From contig QUJA01000072.1 of the NCBI GenBank assembly GCA_003480425.1, positions 1 through 5,917 of the forward strand: a stretch of DNA of 5,917 nt, written 5' to 3'. This document shows, piece by piece, positions 1 to 5,917 of this stretch. This stretch comes from Firmicutes bacterium AM31-12AC. Lineage in GTDB: Bacteria > Bacillota > Clostridia > Lachnospirales > Lachnospiraceae. Below the pieces are notes generated by a model. That model made no database searches. It was not told where the DNA came from and saw only the letters and a list, made by a program, of their open reading frames with translations. The translations under genes and the position numbers were made by a program. How positions within the stretch are numbered: the first letter of the stretch is position 1; each line of letters starts with the position of its first letter.

Positions 1-12
1 TTTTTTGTTCAC

Positions 13-46
13 AAAAAAGCCACCAAACTCCGTCCCCCAACTGGCT
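13..46 (-). terminator. Candidate weak terminator after the J-domain gene
   Basis: On the minus strand, AGCCA (46-42) can pair with TGGCT (22-18), enclosing a 19-base loop and followed by a run of T (18-13). The position, shortly after the stop codon at 81, fits. The stem is only five base pairs and overlaps the GGGGACGG repeat, so the call is tentative. Confidence 0.35.
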
Positions 47-63
47 CTAAAACTCCCGTCCCC
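30..63 (-). repeat. GGGGACGG repeat motifs, left edge
   Basis: Read on the minus strand, GGGGACGG occurs twice, at 63-56 (within GGGGACGGGAGT) and 37-30 (within GGGGGACGGAGT). The motif is markedly G-rich for this sequence. The 12-base GGGGACGGGAGT recurs on the plus strand at 5895-5906. It resembles dispersed G-rich intergenic repeats common in Clostridia, but copy number cannot be seen here. Confidence 0.5.
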
Positions 64-80
64 TGTTAGTTACCTATTAG

Positions 81-794
81 TTACATAAATCTTCCACCGT
101 AACCTCCGCCCGGAGAAACTGGCACATAACAGCACCCTCCACCGCAACACAGATTACACAATGCCGTTGCTATGCAAGCCTTCATACAGGCATCTCCTGT
201 ACCGACAGGATATCCATACATTCCCTGTCTCTGCTGATACCAGCCACCGCCACCTTGGAGACGCTGCAACAACATCTGGTACTGCAGGTTATTCGGTTCC
301 AATTCTACCGCCTTTTGTGCATGTTCGAGTGCAGTCACATTATTTCCAACTCCAGAATTTGCTGACGCACTGTAAAAATACCACAATGCTCTTCTTTCTT
401 TGATTCCATCTAATACATTCAATGCTTCTGCAAAATGTCCGCTTTGAATATAGTTAGCCGCTGCACGAAGATGCATGTCTGTCTCTGACTCTCCCGAAGC
501 ACCTGCTCCACCTTGATTGCCCTGATATGCACCGCCAAATGGATTGCCATACATATCACCAAACGGACTTCCATTCCCGTATGCGCCACCTCCGGAATAT
601 CCTCTCGCACGCTCATCCATAATCTTCTGATATGCCTGCTGCACTTCCTTGAATTTAGCTTCTGCTTCTTCTTTATTTGGATTGTTAATATTCGCATCCG
701 GATGATACTTTCTGCTCAACGAACGATATGCTTTTTTTATCTCATCTTCTGACGCATCTTGCGACACCCCAAGTATCTGATATGGATCTATCAT
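81..794 (-). CDS. J-domain (DnaJ-type) co-chaperone with TPR-like region and Cys-rich tail
   Basis: This is a 237-residue protein. An N-terminal J domain spans about residues 3-62, with the HPD motif at 31-33, the element that stimulates Hsp70 (DnaK) ATPase. A Gly-rich linker follows (about 67-100), then a helical TPR-like region (about 106-180, with [26 protein letters not shown] and [15 protein letters not shown]). The tail has cysteines at 203, 207, 213, 216, 217, 221 and 222 ([10 protein letters not shown]) and ends GGGYGGRFM. It lacks the zinc-finger and C-terminal substrate-binding domains of true DnaJ, so it is a class III (type C) J protein that would direct DnaK to a specific client. 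The Cys cluster could bind metal or help associate with a membrane; this is not established. ATG at 794 is preceded by GGAG about seven bases upstream. It probably has its own promoter rather than being part of the ABC operon. Confidence 0.9.
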   Translation of the reverse strand: MIDPYQILGVSQDASEDEIKKAYRSLSRKYHPDANINNPNKEEAEAKFKEVQQAYQKIMDERARGYSGGGAYGNGSPFGDMYGNPFGGAYQGNQGGAGASGESETDMHLRAAANYIQSGHFAEALNVLDGIKERRALWYFYSASANSGVGNNVTALEHAQKAVELEPNNLQYQMLLQRLQGGGGWYQQRQGMYGYPVGTGDACMKACIATALCNLCCGGGCCYVPVSPGGGYGGRFM

Positions 795-842
795 CTCTTT
801 TCTCCGTTTCTACCGCATTTGTAATTTATTACATCACGAACC

Positions 843-937
843 CGCGCTTACGCGCTCTACCGTCTGCTTCGCAGACTGTTCGCTCACTAATGGCTCAAGA
901 AAAGTAAATGCCGCCTGCGGCGTCGCTTCCTTTTCTT
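843..937 (-). other. Structured leader or intergenic repeat element with three hairpins
   Basis: In minus-strand order this stretch holds: an AAGAAAAG (937-930) / CTTTTCTT (904-897) stem enclosing GCCGC-AG-GCGGC (921-910); GTCTGC-GAA-GCAGAC (876-862); and GCGC-GTAA-GCGC (855-844). In sense orientation the last loop is a GNRA tetraloop. The region is clearly richer in G+C than its surroundings and non-coding. A near-direct repeat, TTCGCTCA(C/T)TA, lies at 879-889 and 939-949. It could be a cis-acting leader of the J-domain gene or a dispersed palindromic intergenic repeat; it does not match a riboswitch class I recognise. Confidence 0.55.
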
Positions 938-945
938 TTTCGCTC

Positions 946-954
946 ATTATATCA
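946..954 (-). promoter_or_regulatory. Extended -10 promoter for the J-domain gene
   Basis: The minus strand reads TGATATAAT, a perfect extended -10 element (TGnTATAAT). There is no good -35 hexamer at 17 bases, where the 3' arm of the upstream hairpin lies; an extended -10 can work without one. It would start a transcript near 939, with a leader of about 145 bases before the ATG at 794. Confidence 0.6.
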
Positions 955-962
955 CAATTTCA

Positions 963-996
963 GAAAACGGCACCAATAATCTTTGGCACCGTTTTC
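963..996 (-). terminator. Long hairpin, probable terminator of the zinc-ribbon gene
   Basis: The arms 996-983 (GAAAACGGTGCCAA) and 976-963 (TTGGTGCCGTTTTC) pair over 14 positions around a six-base loop in minus-strand RNA, including two adjacent G-U wobbles. In plus-strand RNA the same two positions become C-A mismatches, so the structure favours minus-strand transcripts, as expected for a gene ending at 1023. The U-run is inside the 3' arm (GUUUUC) and the bases after it are only moderately U-rich, so termination efficiency is uncertain. Confidence 0.65.
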
Positions 997-1022
997 CAAC
1001 GTTCTCATGATTCACTTATACA

Positions 1023-1463
1023 TCAACTTTTCTTTATAAATGTCGTTCCACATTTCGGACATCTCACTTCAATCTTTCCTTTTCCACGTGGAATACGAAT
1101 CTTCTGCTTACAACTCGGACATTTATAAATATGATAAACTTTTCTCTGTTTCATCAGTTCTTTCTGCTTGTAGAAAAAACTACGAAGCTTATATGTCTTT
1201 GCGAGATATTTTTGATTCTCCGCATAACGTTTTGTTATGTTTTTTGAAAATATACGAAAATAGCAATAAATGATTGCAGCCCAGCCAAGGATATACAATA
1301 TATTTCCTGCAGCCTTTCCTCCAAAAAATCCTGCCAGTATCACGGCTATCAATCCAATTCCCAGTAAGCATTTTGACAATGCATCCACTCCATATCTTCC
1401 CTGCAAAAACCGCATCATTTTATCTCTCATTGATTTCAACCTCGCTTTCCTATAGAAGGACAT
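1023..1463 (-). CDS. Two-TM membrane protein with C-terminal zinc ribbon
   Basis: This 146-residue protein has a basic N-terminus with GRYGVD (22-27), two hydrophobic segments (about 32-49 and 53-70), a basic linker and a C-terminal zinc ribbon with CPSC (115-118) and CPKC (135-138) as the four ligands, separated by a basic RIPRGKGK turn. With both segments forming a hairpin, the ribbon would face the cytoplasm. Similar short proteins are frequent in Lachnospiraceae, but no function is known to me. The ATG at 1463 has AGAGAGG only three bases upstream, which is closer than ideal. The ATG at 1430 (MRDKMMRF...) has GAGG about 10 bases upstream and gives an N-terminus more like what I recall for relatives, so the true start is uncertain. 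The gene lies 93 bases after the DUF4340 gene with no obvious terminator between, so read-through from the ABC operon is possible. Confidence 0.82.
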   Translation of the reverse strand: MSFYRKARLKSMRDKMMRFLQGRYGVDALSKCLLGIGLIAVILAGFFGGKAAGNILYILGWAAIIYCYFRIFSKNITKRYAENQKYLAKTYKLRSFFYKQKELMKQRKVYHIYKCPSCKQKIRIPRGKGKIEVRCPKCGTTFIKKS

Positions 1464-1556
1464 TTTCCTCTCTTTTTAACTGAAAGTCAATAAATTATTT
1501 CTTAAATGTTTCTAAAAATATTTGCCACGCGGTTTTTAACACACTGAAAACGTTTC

Positions 1557-2468
1557 TTAATCCTCTACATTCAAAATGTTGTTACAGATTTCTGTTGAAA
1601 TCAAATATACAATCTTAGAATCGTTGATCATCACATAACGGTTTCCACTGCCATCCTCTTTTCCAATATAAAGAGTCAGCACCTTTTCTTTTTTCTTTTC
1701 TGTATAAGTTGCTTCTACTGTAATTCTGGATTTTTCATCCAGCCCATACTCTGACAAATGCTCGTCTTCCACGGAATAATCCGCAACTTTATCCAGACTC
1801 ACTACTCCGAGTCCTCCTGCTACCGCTGCGATGTTCTCGGTATCATCATCATTTTCCGAATCATATGTGGTTGTCTGTCCGTTCTGTGTAATGACTTCTT
1901 TCTTAAGATTACCGCTTCCAATCGTCGGGTATTCATCTAACTTCGCCATATCTTCCAGACTATGCTGTAAATCCTGGAGTACCTCGCTGTTTACTGTATA
2001 GACCTTCTTTGTATCATCCACCGTTACATAATATGAATCATCCCCGGAATCATTTCCAAAATAAACCGATGTCTTGTCTCCATTTTCATCTGTCAATTGA
2101 ATCCGATAAGCCGGGTCATCCAGACCATAATCTGCAAGCTCATCTCCGTCTTCCAACTCACGTTCTGCCTTCAACTTTCCAAAGGTTTCTACAATCTGTT
2201 CCGGATAACTCTCGTCTAACGGGAAATCTGGGTCTTTTACATAGACCCAGTTTCCATCCTGTTTTTCAAATGTTTGCGTCCCCTCTCCAACATCATAATT
2301 AATCAGAGACACATCTTCTATATCTGTTATATAAATTGTCGATGCTTCTTTTTCTTCCTTTGTTTTCTTCTCCTGATGCTTTATCATTGTCTGAATTCCA
2401 AAATATACTACCAGCAAGAGAAGTAACACGCCACAAAGTATGCACATCTGCTTTTTCTTTTTATCCAT
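1557..2468 (-). CDS. DUF4340 domain-containing membrane-anchored protein
   Basis: This 303-residue protein has a lysine-rich N-terminus, a single hydrophobic segment at about 9-27 and a long, acidic, extracytoplasmic region. There is no lipobox in the expected place, so it is most likely a signal-anchor protein. The outer part contains two related units: LADYGLDDPAYRIQLT (111-126) followed by VYFGNDSGDDSYYVTVDD (135-152), and LSEYGLDEKSRITVEAT (238-254) followed by LYIGKEDGSGNRYVMIND (266-283). Repeated YGLD..I.L modules of this kind are characteristic of DUF4340. It is the last gene of the four-gene ABC operon, 39 bases after the GldG-like gene, with AAAGG as ribosome site and ATG at 2468. 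DUF4340 genes commonly sit beside GldG-type genes (family knowledge), so it is probably an accessory subunit of the same machine. Molecular function is unknown. Confidence 0.87.
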   Translation of the reverse strand: MDKKKKQMCILCGVLLLLLVVYFGIQTMIKHQEKKTKEEKEASTIYITDIEDVSLINYDVGEGTQTFEKQDGNWVYVKDPDFPLDESYPEQIVETFGKLKAERELEDGDELADYGLDDPAYRIQLTDENGDKTSVYFGNDSGDDSYYVTVDDTKKVYTVNSEVLQDLQHSLEDMAKLDEYPTIGSGNLKKEVITQNGQTTTYDSENDDDTENIAAVAGGLGVVSLDKVADYSVEDEHLSEYGLDEKSRITVEATYTEKKKEKVLTLYIGKEDGSGNRYVMINDSKIVYLISTEICNNILNVED

Positions 2469-2507
2469 ACGGCACGCCTTTCTTTCTATTCAGATTTTAA
2501 TTTGTAA

Positions 2508-3953
2508 TTACGCTTTTCTTCTGCGATACCATACTGAAAATCCACCAATCAAAAGTACGATTGGAACCCCGAAGATTACCAGCAGACTCAAAAGACCTGA
2601 ATGCTGCACTGTATTATATTCTACGGAAAGACTTTTTGGCTCAATGGAAATATTTTTGACACCATCAAAGTTTGCTGTCACTGCATTCATAAATAATGTT
2701 GTATTTTCTAATGTCGTAAATGCATCTGTAATCTGCGAATCAATCATACTTGCTGAAGAAATCACTGTCAGACGGCTCTTTCGTGTCTCACTGTCATCTG
2801 TACTATTTTCGTCCTTGGTATCATCTCCATCATCCTTACTGATACTCTCTGTCGCGACAACTCCAAGTGTATAACTGCCTTCTGTCTGCGCATCCTCCGT
2901 CACCGCATATGCATTATTTGTTGTAGACATAAATGCATTTACTGAAATCGTATCTCTTGCAGGGTCACTCAATTCCAGACCATGTGTATTTGCAAGAAGA
3001 ACCATCTGAGATGAAATTCCATTTGCCAAGTCCCCGGATACAGATAATTGTGGGAAGAGATAATATGCATTTCCCTGATAGCAACGCTTTGGATCTGCGA
3101 TATATCCATCAGCTTCTTTCATTCCGTAATCAGATAAAATACCCATTAAATTCGGCAATTGCTCTGAAATTGTATCTCCAAGAATCAGCATCACTTTACC
3201 GCCTGACTTCAGATAATTCTTCAAGACGTCCGCCTCTTCCTGTGACAGATCATTTGTCGGTGCATACATCATAAGAAGGTCACAGTCATCCGGGATTTCT
3301 GTATTCATAACCAAATTCAATTCTTCTACATTATAGTTGTTCTTCTTCATTAAATCTGATATCGTTGTTGAAAATGTAGACTCTCCATGCCCAGATGTTC
3401 TATAAACCGTCTGGCTGGCATCACTTATCACATAATTGATCGCACTTGTCAGCTGACCTTCTCCATCGAACTCTGACTCCGATGCACTTCCTGTATAATA
3501 ATAGGATGACATATCCTGCACGATGATGTCACTAAATGCTACTGTCGTACTTTTTCCTGTGTCTTCACATTTTACAACAATTGTATCTTTTTCTGCATTA
3601 TTCTCTGTCAATGCAGACGGATGCAACACCGGGTCAATCCATTTTACAGAAACATTTTTTGAAAGTCCTGCATACTTACTTAAAAATGTTGTAATACGAT
3701 CATCTGTCTCATCCTTCACAGCCAGTACTGTCAATGTTACTTTGTGATCCAGTTCTTTCAGCAAATCTTTACTTGTATCACTGATTTCATATATTTTTGT
3801 GCTGCTCACATCAATATTTCGATATTTTTCAGGTAACTGGCCTATGATCATGTTCGCAACTACTACAATCGCTATTACAATTGCCGTTACTCCTATGCTA
3901 AATGAGCCCTGTTTCGTTCCTGTTGTCTGAAATAATTTCTTAATCTTTTCCAC
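2508..3953 (-). CDS. GldG-like ABC transporter auxiliary protein (ABC_transp_aux family)
   Basis: This 481-residue protein has one hydrophobic segment near the N-terminus (about 18-38), a large extracytoplasmic region and a second segment near the C-terminus (about 453-476), ending in a basic WYRRRKA tail. That topology, with SGHGE (187-191) and the stretch from DLLMMYAP (225-232) through LSQEEADVLKNYLKSGGKVM (236-255), is typical of GldG proteins, which accompany GldA/GldF-type transporters. It is probably a membrane-bound accessory subunit of the same complex; its biochemical role is not established in Gram-positive bacteria. An acidic, low-complexity insert lies at about 372-390 (rich in Asp, Glu and Ser). 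The start is GTG at 3953. The ribosome site AGGAGG (3967-3962) overlaps the permease stop codon eight bases upstream, and only 12 bases separate the two genes, so they are surely cotranscribed. Confidence 0.88.
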   Translation of the reverse strand: MEKIKKLFQTTGTKQGSFSIGVTAIVIAIVVVANMIIGQLPEKYRNIDVSSTKIYEISDTSKDLLKELDHKVTLTVLAVKDETDDRITTFLSKYAGLSKNVSVKWIDPVLHPSALTENNAEKDTIVVKCEDTGKSTTVAFSDIIVQDMSSYYYTGSASESEFDGEGQLTSAINYVISDASQTVYRTSGHGESTFSTTISDLMKKNNYNVEELNLVMNTEIPDDCDLLMMYAPTNDLSQEEADVLKNYLKSGGKVMLILGDTISEQLPNLMGILSDYGMKEADGYIADPKRCYQGNAYYLFPQLSVSGDLANGISSQMVLLANTHGLELSDPARDTISVNAFMSTTNNAYAVTEDAQTEGSYTLGVVATESISKDDGDDTKDENSTDDSETRKSRLTVISSASMIDSQITDAFTTLENTTLFMNAVTANFDGVKNISIEPKSLSVEYNTVQHSGLLSLLVIFGVPIVLLIGGFSVWYRRRKA

Positions 3954-3961
3954 AGCCCGAA

Positions 3962-3967
3962 CCTCCT
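3962..3967 (-). promoter_or_regulatory. Ribosome binding site fixing the GTG start of the GldG-like gene
   Basis: AGGAGG on the coding strand overlaps the TAG stop of the permease and lies eight bases before GTG at 3953. It supports the GTG start over any internal ATG and implies coupled translation. Confidence 0.8.
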
Positions 3968-4832
3968 AACTCCAACGTCTCTTCTGGATTGCCTGTATCG
4001 TCAGAACAATAAATATCGCAATTACAGACAAATACAGTACAATTCCTGTAATATCAACAATATGATTATTCGTAATATCCGTAAATACGTCTGCCAATGC
4101 AAGCTTTCCGAGTATTTTTGTTAACAGGTTTTCAAATAAACTGGATTTCACAATGTATGTAGCAACACTCGCTACAATACCGAGCACTTCTAAAACCGCA
4201 CTAAGCATCCAGTTTTCTGTCATATGATAAACATAAGCAATTATGAGCGTGAAAACAACAATCAAGCCGATCAGCGAACCAATCGCAGAGGATGGGAGAA
4301 ATCCGATGATTCCGTTCCACAGATATAATATCAATAAAAGTCCGAATGTTGTGATAAATGCAATCATCTGGCTCTCTGTCAATGCTGACATAAACATCCC
4401 TATCGCTACATAAACACATCCCAGAAGGAAAAAGACTCCGATTGAAATATAATCTGTCTTTAAGTATGCTGTTCCATTCATCTTGATCAATAGCGGAAAG
4501 AGACAAAAGATAAGATTTGGGATTGCGACAACTGAAATCATTGCCAAATATTTTCCTAACACAATCTTTGTAAGACTCACCGGTGCCGTTAACAACAACT
4601 GATCTGTTTTGTTTTTTCTTTCCTCCGCAAAGCTTCTCATCGTGATAAGCGGAATTCCTACAATAAATACGATCAGCGAACCAGACAATGTATAAGAAAA
4701 ATACGGATATCCTGCGTTCAAATTATATGCGGTAAAATAGATTCCCGTAAATGCAACGAGAAATGCAACAAAGACACATCCCACCATAGACTGGAAATAG
4801 GACTTGAATTCTCTTTTATAAATTGCCAGCAT
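3966..4832 (-). CDS. ABC-2 type transporter permease, GldF-like
   Basis: This is a 288-residue integral membrane protein, the likely partner of the upstream ATPase. After a short cytoplasmic N-terminus (LAIYKREFKSYFQS) come about six hydrophobic segments, near residues 17-35, 48-65, 97-117, 130-150, 155-177 and 184-203, with further ones near 208-226 and 262-280. The cytoplasmic loop has MRSFAEERKNKTDQLLLTAP (65-84), closely matching the coupling-loop motif of GldF/NosY-type ABC-2 permeases (family knowledge). Its ATG lies inside the ATPase gene, with a 17-bp overlap, and is preceded by AAGGAGG (4848-4842) nine bases away, so the two genes are probably translationally coupled. The strong independent ribosome site means it could still be made despite the ATPase frameshift. 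The reading frame is intact. The substrate is not evident. Confidence 0.92.
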   Translation of the reverse strand: MLAIYKREFKSYFQSMVGCVFVAFLVAFTGIYFTAYNLNAGYPYFSYTLSGSLIVFIVGIPLITMRSFAEERKNKTDQLLLTAPVSLTKIVLGKYLAMISVVAIPNLIFCLFPLLIKMNGTAYLKTDYISIGVFFLLGCVYVAIGMFMSALTESQMIAFITTFGLLLILYLWNGIIGFLPSSAIGSLIGLIVVFTLIIAYVYHMTENWMLSAVLEVLGIVASVATYIVKSSLFENLLTKILGKLALADVFTDITNNHIVDITGIVLYLSVIAIFIVLTIQAIQKRRWS

Positions 4833-5771
4833 CGTTCGATTCCTCCTTCTGTGTCAGTTCCATAAAGATGTCTTCCAGACTTGCCTTTGCAGTCTTCATT
4901 TCCAATAATGGGCACTTTTCTTCTGCAAATGCATAAAATATTGCTTCACGGATATCTGCCCCATTTTTTGTCTCAAGCTTTACTCTCGTAAGATTTTCAT
5001 TTTCACTATGCATTTCCATCGCATCAATGTCATCAATTGTTGACAAAATTGCCCGAGCAGTCTCCGGTGCAGCTTTCACCTCTAACTCCAGGCTGGACGC
5101 TCCGTTTCTTAACAGTTCCAGATTCTCCGGTGTATCGCTTGCAACTAATTTCCCTTTTGAAATAATCAGAATATAATCACATACCTCTCTTACCTCTGCA
5201 AGAATATGTGAACTTAAAATAACGGTATGCTTCTTTGAGAGTGTTCTAATGAGCTCACGAATTTCTATAATCTGTTTTGGATCCAGCCCAACTGTAGGCT
5301 CATCCAAAATAATAATCTCCGGAAACCCTAAAATAGCCTGTGCCAGCCCAACTCTCTGTTATATCCTTTTGAAAGATTCTTGATCAGACGACCTGAAACA
5401 TCCTGAAGTCTTGTCAATTTCATTACTTCACTGATATCGGATTCTCTTTTCTCTTTTGGCAATTTCTTTAACTCTGCCGCAAATTCCAAATATTCTTGTA
5501 CTGTCATATCCATATATAATGGTGGAAGCTCCGGCAGATACCCGATTTGTTTCTTCGCCTCTTCCGGCTCCTTCAAAATGTCATGCCCGTCAATCAGAAC
5601 ACTTCCATTGGTCGCACCCAGATATCCTGTCATGATATTCATTGTTGTAGATTTCCCGGCACCATTTGGCCCCAGAAAACCATAAATCTTACCTGATTCC
5701 AATGTAAAACTTAAATGGTCCACAGCCAGATGACTTCCGTATTTTTTCACTAAATCTTTTACCTCTATCAA
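4816..5771 (-). pseudogene. ABC transporter ATP-binding protein (GldA/CcmA-like), broken by a single-base frameshift
   Basis: This is the ATPase of an ABC-2 type exporter-like system, a cytoplasmic subunit that would power the permease encoded just downstream. The first frame (5771-5328) carries Walker A GPNGAGKST (residues 34-42), YLPELPPLY in the Q-loop region with Glu where Gln is usual, and the start of the signature, LSKGY (133-137). It then runs into a false tail and stop. The second frame (to 4816) carries Walker B ILDEP, D-loop GLDP, the H-loop histidine in SSHIL (about residue 189 of the repaired protein) and the family C-terminal motif SLEDIFMELT. Adding one A to the coding strand near 5359-5361 (TATAACAG to TATAAACAG) gives LSKGYKQRVGLAQA and one continuous 318-residue protein, a normal length for the family. 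The start is TTG, supported by a strong ribosome site. No other damage is visible, so this is either a very recent mutation or a sequencing/assembly error. Family assignment is firm; the substrate is unknown. Confidence 0.93.
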
Positions 5772-5777
5772 CGCTTT

Positions 5778-5785
5778 ACCTCCCT
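5778..5785 (-). promoter_or_regulatory. Ribosome binding site fixing the TTG start of the ABC ATPase
   Basis: The coding strand reads AGGGAGGT, six bases before TTG at 5771. No ATG or GTG lies near the expected family N-terminus (MIEVKDLVKKYG), so this site decides the start codon. Confidence 0.8.
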
Positions 5786-5796
5786 AATCTATCAAA

Positions 5797-5825
5797 CTGA
5801 TACAAAGGTAACAGATTTTTGTGAA
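5797..5825 (-). promoter_or_regulatory. Candidate sigma-A-type promoter of the ABC operon
   Basis: On the minus strand, TTCACA (5825-5820, five of six matches to TTGACA) is followed after exactly 17 bases by TATCAG (5802-5797, four of six matches to TATAAT). The predicted transcript would begin roughly 20 bases upstream of the TTG start, leaving just enough leader for the ribosome site. The -10 box is imperfect, so this is plausible rather than certain. Confidence 0.5.
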
Positions 5826-5865
5826 CGTTCTGTGTTAGAAGTGTGAGGATGTTTTGAAAGTGAGA

Positions 5866-5917
5866 GGAGTGCCAACGGGGGAGGGGTGCCAATCGGGGAC
5901 GGGAGTGCCAACGGGGA
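5866..5917 (+). repeat. Three tandem GTGCCAA..GGGG units, right edge
   Basis: Three near-identical units begin GTGCCAA at 5869, 5886 and 5905 (spacings 17 and 19), each followed by a run of four or five G: GGAGTGCCAACGGGG, GGGGTGCCAATCGGGG and GGAGTGCCAACGGGGA, the last cut by the window end. The middle and last units are joined by GGGGACGGGAGT. The array lies upstream of the ABC operon promoter, with no coding region across it. Confidence 0.7.

Noticed and set aside
7..17. GTTCACAAAAA at the left edge, the inverse of TTTTTGTGAAC at 5816-5826, as possible terminal inverted repeats
   Set aside because: Several 11-base inverted matches are expected by chance in a window this size, more so in AT-rich sequence. 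The order of this motif relative to GGGGACGG also differs at the two ends, so they are not matching ends of one element.
66..84. Direct repeat TTAGTTAC at 66-73 and 77-84, considered as a target-site duplication
   Set aside because: The copies are 11 bases apart with no element between them; one overlaps the J-domain stop codon. Local slippage or chance explains it.
419..697. Minus-strand open frame of 92 codons inside the J-domain gene
   Set aside because: It overlaps the J domain and Gly-rich linker in another frame, with no ribosome site or domain.
1464..1556. Promoter or terminator in the gap between the DUF4340 and zinc-ribbon genes
   Set aside because: TTGACT (near 1487-1482) resembles a -35 box but is too close to the start codon for a -10 to fit, and no hairpin with a U-run is evident.
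2440..2874. Open frame of 144 codons on the plus strand
   Set aside because: It lies antisense to the ends of the GldG-like and DUF4340 genes, both of which have clear family motifs. It has no recognisable domain and looks like a shadow frame.
4201..4506. Minus-strand open frame of 101 codons inside the permease
   Set aside because: It is an out-of-frame reading of the well-supported permease and its composition resembles no known protein.
5328..5370. Programmed -1 ribosomal frameshift in the ATPase
   Set aside because: No X_XXY_YYZ slippery heptamer is in the correct phase, and a TAA in the -1 frame sits immediately before the resumed coding sequence.

Overview
The window is AT-rich, with every supportable gene on the minus strand. 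Codon usage, TTG and GTG starts with strong AGGAGG-type ribosome sites, and the protein families (a GldA/GldF/GldG-like ABC system with a DUF4340 protein, a short membrane zinc-ribbon protein, and a J-domain protein with a Cys-rich tail) suggest a Gram-positive gut Clostridia member, most likely Lachnospiraceae. This placement is an inference from family resemblance; there is no rRNA or other marker in the window.

In transcription order (high to low coordinates): a GC-rich tandem GTGCCAA..GGGG repeat sits at the right edge, followed by a plausible sigma-A-type promoter (5797-5825). Next comes a tight four-gene operon: ABC ATPase (5771-4816), ABC-2 permease (4832-3966, overlapping the ATPase by 17 bp), a GldG-like extracytoplasmic auxiliary protein (3953-2508, GTG start) and a DUF4340 lipoprotein-sized membrane-anchored protein (2468-1557). 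The most consequential oddity is a single-base deletion in the ATPase near 5359-5361, exactly at the ABC signature motif. It splits the gene into two frames; adding one base restores a complete 318-residue protein. The remaining three genes look intact.

A two-TM zinc-ribbon protein (1463-1023) follows, with a long hairpin behind it (963-996) that reads as a terminator on the minus strand. A perfect extended -10 box (946-954) then appears to start a separate transcript for the J-domain protein (794-81), with an unusual leader of about 145 nt carrying several compact hairpins. Beyond the J-domain gene, the left edge has a candidate terminator mixed with GGGGACGG repeat motifs that also occur, in inverted orientation, at the right edge.

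Functionally, the ATPase, permease, GldG-like and DUF4340 proteins would form one ABC transporter-like machine with an energising ATPase, a membrane channel and two extracytoplasmic accessory proteins; its substrate cannot be read from sequence. No RNA genes, CRISPR arrays or complete insertion sequences were seen. I find no convincing wholly new system here; the leads most worth following are the ATPase frameshift, the structured leader and the edge repeats.
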